Shown here one piece after another: positions 1 to 6,755 of a stretch of DNA of 16,743 nucleotides. How positions within the stretch are numbered: position 1 is the stretch's first letter; every line of letters begins with the position of its first letter. The stretch covers positions 1-16,743 of the forward strand of contig CADCUZ010000014.1 of the NCBI GenBank assembly GCA_902806015.1, in the 5' to 3' direction. The notes under the pieces were generated by a model that was not told where the DNA came from, searched no databases, and saw nothing but the letters and a program-made list of their open reading frames with translations. The position numbers were made by a program, and so were the translations under genes. This DNA comes from an uncultured Rubrobacteraceae bacterium (lineage in GTDB: Bacteria > Actinomycetota > Rubrobacteria > Rubrobacterales > Rubrobacteraceae).

Positions 1-5
1 CTCTT

Positions 6-443
6 CTAGCCCACCAGGCTGTTCTCCACGAGCACCTCCGTATTGAGCGTCCGGTGCACAGGGCACATGTCGGCGACCTCCAACAGTCTGCTGCGCTGCT
101 TCTCGTCTAGGGGACCCGCAAGTTCTATCTCGCGCTCGATGCGGTCTATCCTGCCCTCCTCGGTCTCGCACTCCTCGCAGTCTGTGGCGTGTATCCTGTC
201 TTGGGAGAGGCGCACCGTCACCGACTCCAGCGGCCAACCCTTGCGGTCGGCGTACATTCGCAGCGTCATCGCCGTGCAGCCGCCGAGAGCCGCGAGCAGA
301 TAGTCGTATGGGGTGGGACCGGTGTCGGTGCCGCCGAGGCTCTCCGATTCGTCGGCCACCAACTCGTGTCCGGCGGCCTCCATTTCGGTGCGCAGCCCCT
401 CACCCGTCCTCACCACCACGCGCGTCTCCTTCGAATCGTTCAT
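6..443 (-). CDS. OsmC family peroxiredoxin-like protein
   Basis: This is a 145-residue OsmC/OhrA-superfamily protein. Such proteins are cytoplasmic thiol-dependent (hydro)peroxide reductases or related stress proteins. Two features place it: the first family cysteine in the GGCTAMTLR segment (Cys56) after the [11 protein letters not shown] helix start, and the second in CPVHRTL (Cys127). These are the two redox cysteines of the family. An extra pair, Cys89 and Cys92 (DCEEC), lies in the variable loop, as is common in the YhfA/OsmC-like branch rather than in true Ohr. The length is complete for the family. The ATG at 443 follows a strong GAGGAGG ribosome site about five bases upstream, which fixes the start. 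The gene stands alone at the window edge, with no partner visible downstream. The family assignment is secure; the natural substrate cannot be read from the sequence. Confidence 0.93.
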   Translation of the reverse strand: MNDSKETRVVVRTGEGLRTEMEAAGHELVADESESLGGTDTGPTPYDYLLAALGGCTAMTLRMYADRKGWPLESVTVRLSQDRIHATDCEECETEEGRIDRIEREIELAGPLDEKQRSRLLEVADMCPVHRTLNTEVLVENSLVG

Positions 444-950
444 CGTCTCCTCCTCGCGTACGTCTCATGTCGTGGCCGTAGGATATACCCGCGGTCAGCG
501 ATTCGCCCTCACGAGTTTCGAATGCCCGGAAGGGTCACCCCGGGCGAGGCCGTAACCTTTGGGCTTGGCCCACCGGGCACCCCAAGGATAGAAACCCAGA
601 GCAGCTAAGCTGACGAGTGAAAGCTCGCAAGACTGCGCCCGCACCGAGCGCGACCACCATCGAAGGCCAAAAAGGCTTGCAAGACACCGGATCCTTCGCG
701 GTCGTGGCGCGGTCGGTACTCGGGCCAGCGGTCGGTAAGGGCCTACCCACGGTCGATTACCCACGGGCTCACCGCCCGCACCTGATCCCCCTAAGTGTAG
801 GCCGCAGAACGCACGAAGACGTTACCGTCGGCGGACGCCTCGCGCGAGCGCCCGGCCACCTCGTCGGCCAGTCGGCTCGTGCCGGCGCCGCCTTGTCCGA
901 AGACGGTAGGATAGGGAGGGGTCCGTAGTTCAGAGAGGTAAGGGAAGCCG
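444..950. other. Intergenic stretch with no supported gene
   Basis: About 500 bases lie between the divergent OsmC and amphi-Trp genes. Open frames exist on both strands, but they are rich in Arg, Pro and Gly, have no ribosome site and resemble no family. A nested set of short inverted repeats sits at 556-587 (listed separately). Promoters for the two flanking genes presumably lie here, but no convincing -35/-10 pair was seen. Confidence 0.6.
556..587. repeat. Nested inverted repeats in the OsmC upstream region
   Basis: TGGGC-TTG-GCCCA at 560-572 and GCCC-ACC-GGGC at 568-578 share bases, so the two small hairpins exclude each other. Both lie inside a longer imperfect pairing of CCTTTGGG (556-563) with CCCAAGG (581-587). 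The element is about 115 bases upstream of the OsmC start, read on the minus strand. No T-tract follows on either strand, so a terminator is not clear. Function is unknown. Confidence 0.35.
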
Positions 951-1175
951 ATGAGCGAGAAGCGAGATAGGGACATCGAGAAGATCTACTCCACGCCCGA
1001 GTTCGTGGCGAAGTTGCGCAGGCTGGCCGACGCCCTGGAGGCGGGCGACGGGTTCGAGATCCAGGTCGCCGGAGAGAGAATCTACGTGCCCACCAGCGCC
1101 GAGTTCAACGTCGAGCACGAGCGAGAGGGGAGCGAGGAGGAGATCGAGTTCCAGCTCAGGTGGACCAACCGGTGA
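951..1175 (+). CDS. Amphi-Trp domain-containing protein
   Basis: This small acidic protein of 74 residues spans one amphi-Trp domain. The region EAGDGFEIQVAGERIYVP (about 31-48) is the family's core beta-hairpin. It is followed by AEFNVEHEREG and the acidic EEEIEFQLRW strand ending in the single Trp71, the residue that gives the family its name. The function of the family is not established; members are short, soluble and often found in actinobacteria and haloarchaea. The ATG at 951 is preceded by AAGGGAAG about six bases upstream. The gene is monocistronic as far as can be seen: a small stem-loop follows the stop by 11 bases, and the next plus-strand frame is a pseudogene. Family assignment is good; role unknown. 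Confidence 0.85.
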   Translation: MSEKRDRDIEKIYSTPEFVAKLRRLADALEAGDGFEIQVAGERIYVPTSAEFNVEHEREGSEEEIEFQLRWTNR

Positions 1176-1186
1176 GCCTACCTTCG

Positions 1187-1208
1187 CCCTTGCGGCGTTA
1201 GGCAAGGG
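1187..1208 (+). terminator. Possible stem-loop terminator after the amphi-Trp gene
   Basis: A perfect 7-bp stem CCCTTGC/GCAAGGG with an 8-base loop begins 11 bases after the amphi-Trp stop codon. No run of T follows, so intrinsic termination is only a suggestion based on position and dyad symmetry. Confidence 0.3.
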
Positions 1209-1289
1209 GCCGGGGTAGAAGGCGAACCACCAGGATACCCCTAGGGCCGCGCCGGCGCTCGCCAATCCGGCCCGGTTGGGAGCCTGAGC

Positions 1290-1706
1290 GTGCGAGGCGA
1301 AAACAACCCCAAACTGCGAGGCGGCGGTCCCCATCACATCGCCGTCGAGGCCTCCGACTTCGGCAGGAGCCCGCGTTTCTGCACCGAGGGCTTGGGCTTC
1401 CGAAACGTGCTGACGTTCCCGGAGGAGGACCAGACGGTGGCCATGCTCGACACGGGAGACGGCACTTAGGTAGAGCTCTTCTCCGGCGGGGGCAGCGAGA
1501 AGCCGAAGGGCTCCATCCTCCACTTCGCCTCGCGAACTAACGGCTGCGAGGCGGCCCCGTAGCGGGCGCGGCGCACGGGCGGCACCTCCACCACCGAGCT
1601 GACCTATATGGTGCTAGACGGCGACCCGCCGCTGCCCGTGGGCTACTCGTTCTGCGAAGGGCCAGACGGCGAGCAGATCGAGCCATTCCATGCCGACGCG
1701 CTCTGA
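1290..1706 (+). pseudogene. VOC/glyoxalase-fold protein, two in-frame stops
   Basis: One reading frame from a GTG at 1290 to TGA at 1704-1706 encodes a vicinal-oxygen-chelate (glyoxalase/dioxygenase superfamily) protein of about 138 codons. Typical elements are the opening strand GGPHHIAVEASDFGRS with its metal-type histidine, FCTEGLGFRNVLTFP, the VAMLDTGDG strand, VELFSGG, the second-module strand ILHFASRTN, and the closing strand FCEGPDGEQIEPFHADAL with the usual Glu. The frame is interrupted by TAG at 1467-1469 (before VELFSGG) and TAG at 1560-1562, with no frameshift, so both lesions are substitutions. The protein is therefore not made in full. The first stop lies in a very conserved position where VOC proteins normally continue directly with a (V/I)ELF strand. 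Substrate class cannot be told. Confidence 0.8.
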
Positions 1707-1866
1707 TCAACCGCGAGAGGTGCAGGATGGCACGATCCTACCCGACTCACAAGCCAGCCGCGAGCCGCCGCCGTGGGAAAACCCCCCGATCGGGTCGGGC
1801 ACGTTCTCACTAGGCGTCCGTTGGGCGGTTCGCCGCATAACGAGGGTCGTCGGGGCGAGGTTTGCC

Positions 1867-2309
1867 CTAGAAGCGGAACGGACCCGGGATGGCCTCCAGC
1901 TTCGGCATCAACACGCGGGCTATGGTGGCAACGGGGAGGGTTTGCAGGCCTGCGCGACGCCCACGTCGGCCCGGATGCTAAGGAGGATAAAGGCCTCTTC
2001 AAGGCTCAGGATCCACTCGCCAGCCAGCAGGTAGGCGGCCTCGCGGCAGGCCTCGCGCAGAGCGTCCGGGTACTCGATAGCGGTGCCGTGGGCGATCCAG
2101 GCTTCCTCCGTCTCGCTCACGGGCCAAGCGCCCTGTTTGCCCTTCAGGAGATCGAAGCGGACCGTTACCTCGCCGGCTATCTCGACGCCGGTGCCGCAAA
2201 TCTCGCCGTCGCCCATGCTCGCGTGCATGTCGCCGACGCCGAACATCCCGCCCGGCTGGCGGACGGGAAAGTAGATCTTCGTCCCTACCCCGTGCAGGTG
2301 GTCGTCCAT
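1867..2309 (-). pseudogene. Acetamidase/formamidase family, C-terminal remnant
   Basis: A minus-strand frame reads MDDHLHGVGTKIYFPV, then GGMFGVGDMHASMGDGEICG and a strand-rich region ending in GVAQACKPSPLP. These are hallmarks of the C-terminal half of the FmdA/AmdA family, which hydrolyses formamide or acetamide to ammonia and the acid. Full-length members have roughly 300-450 residues, so the N-terminal half is absent. The ATG at 2309 is internal to the family alignment, and no family sequence is recognisable beyond it. At the 3' end a one-base shift near 1928 makes the frame stop early at 1920. In the neighbouring frame the expected tail TIARVLMPKLEAIPGPF continues to a stop at 1867-1869. 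It is thus both truncated and frameshifted. No amidase partners (transporter or regulator) are nearby. Confidence 0.8.
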
Positions 2310-2371
2310 GTGGGATTAACGAGGAGGCGAGCCGGCAACCCGATCCTGAGCGGCGGTCGAGGATGGTGGCC

Positions 2372-2400
2372 CACGCCTCCCGCCGCCAGTGGGAGGCGTG
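2372..2400. repeat. Perfect 10-bp inverted repeat
   Basis: CACGCCTCCC (2372-2381) and GGGAGGCGTG (2391-2400) are exact reverse complements around a 9-base loop. The structure lies just upstream of the broken amidase remnant, read on its strand, and in front of the frame at 2437-2703. No T-tract follows on either strand. It could be a terminator, an operator or the end of a lost element. Confidence 0.5.
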
Positions 2401-2436
2401 AGGCGCCTTGGTCGCTATATACCAGGGCGCGGCAGA

Positions 2437-2703
2437 GCGGCGGACCAGGAGGCGGCCGCCGAGCTCAGGGAGTCGTTATGAGGCAGGAGGGCGGCGCTGG
2501 ATCGCGTCTTCGGGGGGATGGAAGCGACGTCGCGTCCGGATTTCGATGCCGCCCGAGCGGCCGCCGGCCTGCGGGCCCTCTGCCAGCAAGAGCTCAACAA
2601 GGAGCTGGTGGAGGAGCCGGGATGGTCGCCCGACGAATACGAGGCCTGGCTGTTCGAAATGCTCAAGGAGCAACCGCTGCCTCGGGAAGCCCTCTGTCCC
2701 TAA
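2437..2703 (+). pseudogene. Small hypothetical protein, split by a TGA codon
   Basis: The plus frame reads AADQEAAAELRESL, then TGA at 2479-2481, and continues in the same frame as ALDRVFGGMEATS, a helix-rich run AARAAAGLRALCQQELNKEL, and EEPGWSPDEYEAWLFEML before a TAA at 2701-2703. Composition and helix periodicity look coding on both sides of the TGA, which suggests one small helical protein of about 90 residues interrupted by a nonsense codon. Alternatively, a short protein of 61 residues starts at the ATG at 2518, which has GGGG directly before it but no properly spaced ribosome site. I do not recognise a family. There are no hydrophobic segments and no metal-binding motif. Confidence 0.35.
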
Positions 2704-2809
2704 TCCGCCTTGGCACCTGTTTCTAACTATCTCGGAAGGGCGGTTCTCGGAAGAAGCAGGACGTGGGGTGTACGCTCTGTGCTACGGAAACGAACGGGAG
2801 GAGCGCAGC

Positions 2810-2944
2810 GTGCAGGGTTTTCTCGATGGGCTGGTAAGGGGCACCAAGACCGTCATGACGAGGGTCGAGCTAGGCGGCACGTTGTTCTTGGTGGCCGCCA
2901 TAGGGGTGCTCCTGACATCCCGAGAAGAAGGGGGCAAATCGTAG
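2810..2944 (+). CDS. 44-residue single-pass membrane protein, hypothetical
   Basis: A short frame starts at a GTG (2810-2812) preceded by GGGAGG with about eight bases of spacing, and ends with TAG at 2942-2944. The protein opens with an amphipathic, basic stretch (VQGFLDGLVRGTKTVMTRVE), followed by one hydrophobic helix LGGTLFLVAAIGVLLTS (about residues 21-37), and closes with a charged tail (REEGGKS). This is the architecture of a small inner-membrane protein. The upstream part of the same open frame has no coding character, so the GTG is preferred over earlier starts. I do not recognise a family and no operon partner is visible, since the next frame is on the other strand. It may be a real small protein; nothing in it suggests toxin-specific motifs. 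Confidence 0.5.
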   Translation: MQGFLDGLVRGTKTVMTRVELGGTLFLVAAIGVLLTSREEGGKS

Positions 2945-3068
2945 GGTCATGCGCACCAGGGCGTCTCGTCTCACCCGACGCCCGCACACGGGGCGAGCAG
3001 ATCGGATCCGGGCTTATCCAACCAACCACGTAGAAGGGTGTTCTCAGAAGTACCTGCCGCCGCTCTCG

Positions 3069-3479
3069 TCAGTCGCCCAAGAACTTGACCTCGAGCACGT
3101 TGGGCTCGTCTGCCGGTTCTCGGGTCCACCTCGAAGGTTAGCAGCGATGCTTCGGGTAAGCCCTCTCCTTCGAACAGGTGTCCCAACCTACCTCCGGCCG
3201 TCTCGTAGCCGATCCGGGCGAGCCGGTAAACCCCGGACGGACGGGCGCGGGGTATCGTGATTCCCGCGTCCAGGCTACTCCGCCTCGAACCGTTGGCGGC
3301 CGTATCGGACCTCGGCCGCGGTTCGACCTTGGCCATTATGACGGCGTTCTCGTCGGACTCGTGGGCGAAGACGAGGCGTACCTCCTTGAGGTGGGCTTGT
3401 AGCCCATAACTATTCCGAACTTGGCGGCGTCCCCCGCCGCGTAGCGCCTCCCACCGAACACTTCTGTGCGCTGTTTCAT
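3069..3479 (-). pseudogene. Unknown protein broken by two frameshifts
   Basis: A start ATG at 3479 with an excellent GGAGG site eight bases upstream begins MKQRTEVFGGRRYAAGDAAK. Near 3390 the coding signal moves to another frame, reading HLKEVRLVFAHESDENAVIM and later GVYRLARIGYETAGGRLGHL and EASLLTFEVDPR. Near 3110 it shifts again to EPADEPNVLEVKFLGD followed by TGA at 3069-3071. Joined, this gives a protein of about 135 residues with a plausible alpha/beta composition. It lies 24 bases downstream of the transporter remnant and was probably co-transcribed with it. I do not recognise the family. The strong ribosome site and natural C-terminus argue that it was once a gene; at least two frame changes make it a pseudogene here. 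Confidence 0.6.
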
Positions 3480-3503
3480 TAGCCTTGCCTCCCGTCCCTC
3501 CCA

Positions 3504-4695
3504 TTACCTACCGCCCACATGAACTACGGGACGGCGTTCGAGGATCGGCTCTGCCTCCCTCAAGACCTCGTGCGTGACGGGCGCCGGTGTCGCCCTCGTC
3601 GAAGAGCACGAAGCGGAACACGTACGCGATCGGGTTGCCCTCCGTCCAGCCGAGTTAGCAGTTGAGCGCCTTGCCGGTCGTGTCCCGCAGGTGCAGCAGG
3701 AGGGTGGCGATGGCGTTAGGTACGGTCGAGCTCTCGGCCCGAAGCACCATATGGTCGCCGACCCGCACCCCCCTGACCTCCAGCACGTCCTCGAACTCCG
3801 AGGCGTCGGCGACCTCCACCTCGAGGAACAGGACGGGTTCGCCTTCCGGGACGCGGTTGTACTCGCGCTGCTCGCCGAGCTTGCGGTCGTATTCCTTGGG
3901 GTCGTGGCCGGAGCGGCGGCGGTGGGCAACGATCCTGATCTGCTCCCCCTTGCTCGCCTCCTCTACGAAGCCCCGAACCGTCTCGTCGAGCTCTATGCGC
4001 CCCTGCCTGAGCTCCAGCGAGCGCCGCACCCCCGAGACGAGTGAGGCGGCGACTATCGCGGTGATGAAGAGCAAGGCGACCTGATACCGTCGGGGCGCTC
4101 TATGATGTTGGCGACGGTGGTGTAGGCGAAGATCAGGGTGACCAACCCGAAAAAGGGCGTTCCCTTGGGGGAGTATCGCGTCCACAGGCACGAGAGCGCC
4201 ACGACGAGGGCCGCCGAGGTTATGATCACCAGCACCCCGGTGGCGTAGGCGCTGCCATGAGTGTCCACGTCTGCCCGGAAGGCGAGCGTGACCGCAAAGG
4301 CCACGGCGGTGAAGACCAGCACCAGCGGCCTCACCGTGCGCCCCCACTCGGGCGCCTTGCCGTAGCGGGGCAGGTACCGGGGCACCACGTTCAGCAGCCC
4401 CGCCATCGCGGAAGCCCCGGCGAAAGCGAGGATCGCGATCGTGCTTATGTCGTAGACTGTGCCGAAGGCCCCGCCCAGCTGCTCGTGGGCCAGGTACGAG
4501 AGCGCCCGCCCGTTGGCGCCCCCGCCATCCTCGAACTCCCTCGCTGGGATCAGGACCACGGTGATGAAGCTCGTGGTGACCAGGAAGAAGCTCATGACCA
4601 CGGTGGCGGCGGTGAGCAGCCTGCGCGTGTTGCGCACGCGGCCCGCCAGGTGCTCGGGGTCGCCCGCCTCCCCGAAGACACCCCGAGAGTTCCGA
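3504..4695 (-). pseudogene. APC-type (amino acid permease-like) transporter, C-terminal half, multiply broken
   Basis: The longest intact frame (4637 down to 4053) holds hydrophobic helices such as [57 protein letters not shown] and the conserved [19 protein letters not shown]. These resemble the C-terminal half of large actinobacterial APC-superfamily permeases. In-frame sequence extends upstream to about 4695 ([19 protein letters not shown]) and then stops matching, so the N-terminal half of the transporter is gone. Downstream there is a one-base deletion near 4081 (IERPDGI then [15 protein letters not shown]). Then follows the hydrophilic tail DHMVLRAESSTVPNAIATLL, a TAA at 3655-3657 where LGWTEGNPIAYVFRF should continue, and a one-base insertion near 3585 leading to APVTHEVLREAEP. 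The natural C-terminus is at 3504. Four independent lesions make it non-functional. Confidence 0.8.
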
Positions 4696-4745
4696 GCATA
4701 AGAACTTCGCAGAACCCCCTACACCTGATGCTGGCAGGACGCCTC

Positions 4746-4766
4746 TTCCACGCACTCGGGTGAATA
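4746..4766 (+). repeat. 21-bp direct repeat, left copy
   Basis: This copy begins TTCCACGCACTCGGGTGAAT and is identical over 21 bases to 5855-5875. It lies just beyond the broken 5' edge of the transporter pseudogene and upstream of the DMT transporter gene. Read on the minus strand in one frame it encodes LFTRVRG, as does the other copy. Confidence 0.85.
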
Positions 4767-4882
4767 GCATCTGGGTCAATCACTAAGAGAGCCCGGGCCT
4801 GCCAAGCCCCTGCCGCGGGATAGGGCCGGCCACGATCTTGTACGATGGTACGGGCTTGTTGCCGGTGGGTGCCGGTTGGGCG

Positions 4883-5791
4883 ATGACGAGGGGAGCCCTA
4901 ACAGTGGTGGGGGCGCGCAACCGAATCGCGCTTCCGGCGGTGGGCGTCGGCGTCCTCGCGGTCGGCGCGTCTGCGGTCTTCATCCGTCTGGCGGAGGCCC
5001 CAGCCCTGGGGATCGCCTTCTGGCGGTGCGCCCTGGGGGCGCTGGCGCTGTTGCCGCTCGCTGCCTACAACCGGGAAGGCGTACCGAAGGGGCGCGATCT
5101 CTGGATCGGCTGCGCCTCGGGGATAGCGCTTGGGGCGCACTTCGGGACGTGGATCGTCTCGCTCGAGTACACCAGCGTGGCGGCGAGCGTGGTCTTGGTA
5201 AGCACCACGCCGGTGTTCGTGGCCATAGCCGCCTATCCCTTGTTCGGCGAGCGCACCTCCGCGGTGTCCTTCGGCGGGATAGCGCTCGCGATCGCCGGCA
5301 CGGCGGTCATAGCGGGCGGGGAACATTCTCCTGGCGGGGCGGCCTTCTTCGGCAACGTCCTGGCCCTGATAGGGGCCATCACGATGGGGGTTTACGTCTT
5401 GATCGGACGCTCGCTGCGCACGGGGGGCGTGGGCGCCCTCTCGTACTCGATCGTCGGCTACTCTGCCGCTGCGCTCGCCCTCCTGCTAGTCGCCCTCCCC
5501 TCGGGCGTACAGTTGTGGGGCTACTCCGCGACGACGTGGTTCTGGTTGCTCGTCATAACGCTAGGGCCGCAGCTCCTGGGCCACACGGTCTTGAACTGGG
5601 CGCTGGAGTACGTTCGGGCCTCGGTCATCTCCGGCGCCATACTCGCCGAGCCGGTGATCGCCGCGCTGCTGGCGTGGCTGGTCCTCTCCGAGAGGCCGGG
5701 GTTGGCAACCGTGCTCGGCGGCCTCGTCGTCCTCGCGGGGCTCTACCTGCTCCTACGAGGCGACGACGCGTCTAGCCCATCGCCCCCGTAA
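4883..5791 (+). CDS. EamA/DMT superfamily transporter
   Basis: This is an intact ten-helix inner-membrane transporter of the drug/metabolite transporter superfamily with two EamA repeats. Repeat one covers roughly residues 15-140, counted from the ATG at 4883, and includes AFWRCALGALALLPL and the conserved SVVLVSTTPVFVAI helix followed by FGERTS. Repeat two covers about 155-290 and includes GNVLALIGAITMGVY, the LGHTVLNWALEYV segment, the paired AEPVIAALLAWLVL helix and SERPGLATVLGGLVVLAGLY. The last residues are a short polar tail. DMT members typically export metabolites or amino acids; the substrate is not readable. The frame is open back to a TTG at 4838, but the ATG at 4883 begins directly before the first basic loop and is preferred; the ribosome site (GGTTGGG) is weak for either. 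The gene is intact among pseudogenes and bracketed by the 21-bp direct repeat, which may point to separate acquisition. Confidence 0.9.
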   Translation: MTRGALTVVGARNRIALPAVGVGVLAVGASAVFIRLAEAPALGIAFWRCALGALALLPLAAYNREGVPKGRDLWIGCASGIALGAHFGTWIVSLEYTSVAASVVLVSTTPVFVAIAAYPLFGERTSAVSFGGIALAIAGTAVIAGGEHSPGGAAFFGNVLALIGAITMGVYVLIGRSLRTGGVGALSYSIVGYSAAALALLLVALPSGVQLWGYSATTWFWLLVITLGPQLLGHTVLNWALEYVRASVISGAILAEPVIAALLAWLVLSERPGLATVLGGLVVLAGLYLLLRGDDASSPSPP

Positions 5792-5875
5792 GCCATGCCC
5801 TGAGATCCCGCTCCCTCGCCCACTCCGGATGCGACGAGCTTTGGAGAACTGCTATTCCACGCACTCGGGTGAATA
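5772..5875 (-). other. Possible C-terminal coding remnant overlapping the right repeat
   Basis: On the minus strand the right 21-bp repeat reads LFTRVRG and continues in the same frame through SSHPEWARERDLRAWLTG to a TAG at 5772-5774. It has protein-like composition and overlaps the last 20 bases of the DMT gene. The left repeat copy gives the same LFTRVRG in frame with a different tail. This may be the end of an unrecognised gene whose other copy has decayed. No family is recognised, and the evidence is composition only. Confidence 0.2.
5855..5875 (+). repeat. 21-bp direct repeat, right copy
   Basis: This is an exact copy of 4746-4766 in the same orientation, 1109 bases away start to start. 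It lies between the end of the DMT gene and the end of the LtrA pseudogene. The flanking bases differ on both sides. Confidence 0.85.
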
Positions 5876-5891
5876 AGTCATGTTCCCGCTT

Positions 5892-6640
5892 CTATCTTGC
5901 ACGCAGCTCGCGCCTGAGCTCGCGGGAGGTCGCCGTCTCGAAGGTGGCCAGCGCGCACATCGGCCCCGCGAGGATGGCGTGGGTGATGAGGGCGGCGACC
6001 GACACCGCTACCACCATGATGAGCGCCAAGCAGAGGATCGTGACCACCAACCTGGGGATGCTCACGCGCCAACGCCGCGCAGCTTGAAGGCGTTGTGCCC
6101 GAGGAGGTAGAGGACGACGCCCGCGCACAGCGCAACGGCAGCGATCTTCCCCAGCGACTCCCCGACGTGGGCCAGAGTTTGTTCGACGCCGAGGGCGACG
6201 AAGATTATCCCTGCCACCATCAGTAAGTGCAGGTAGCCGCAGGAGTCACGCGCCAGCTTCGCCCGCTTCTCTCGCTGCGCCGCAGAGAGCCTCCGCTGGG
6301 CGGATGGCATGACACGGTCGAAGTAGGCCTACCACAGGGCTGCGGCGAGCGCGATCCCGAGCACGGCGGCGACGATTATCTCCGCCCCAAGCGCCACCCC
6401 CGAAGCCCCTACCCCGACCGCCACGATCGACTTGTCCAAGGCTATGATGACCACGAGGCCGTGGCGCTCAGCCAAGTGCCTGGGGTGGATCCTGAAGCCC
6501 GAGACGTTGAGGACGAACGCCACGCCGTAGGAGACCGCCAGCGCCACAGCCCAGAGCGCTCCCTGAGCATACCCGTCGAGGAGAACCTGGCCACGATGAG
6601 CTGCGAGCCTGCGCGCGCCGCAGCGGCGCCTTGATCCTCG
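5892..6640 (-). pseudogene. LtrA (low temperature requirement A) family protein, C-terminal half, broken
   Basis: The minus strand encodes the diagnostic LtrA region FRIHPRHLAERHGLVVIIAL followed by KSIVAVGVGA and AAVLGIALAAALW. In LtrA proteins the next residues are W-AYFD; here the second Trp codon is TAG (about 6329-6331), after which AYFDRVMPSAQRR continues in the same frame. The frame goes on through SCGYLHLLMVAGIIFVALGV and AAVALCAGVVLYLLGHNAF to a stop at 6062. A shift then leads to IPRLVVTILCLALIMVVAV and the final TATSRELRRELRAR at 5892. Near 6585 another shift joins LDGYAQGALWAVALAVSYG to an upstream piece AGSQLIVARF. The N-terminal half, including the family's ELFFDLVFVFA-type motif, is missing. 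These are multi-pass membrane proteins of unclear function. Confidence 0.82.
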
Positions 6641-6755
6641 AGAATGCTTTCTCGATTGGCGGTCGGGAGGGTAGGAAGGCATGAACAGCGACTCGCAGCC
6701 CCGCTCCTCGTCCTCGACCAGACTCAGAAATCCAGCGCGGGAGGTCGGTAAGAGG

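Noticed and set aside
617..928. A 103-residue plus-strand frame in the OsmC/amphi-Trp gap
   Set aside because: No ribosome site, no family resemblance, and composition typical of random GC-rich sequence.
930..1523. A 197-residue minus-strand open frame opposite the amphi-Trp and VOC genes
   Set aside because: It mirrors two plus-strand coding regions. The hydrophobic piece AGLASAGAALGVSWWFAFY in the gap between them is suggestive but has no start, ribosome site or recognised family.
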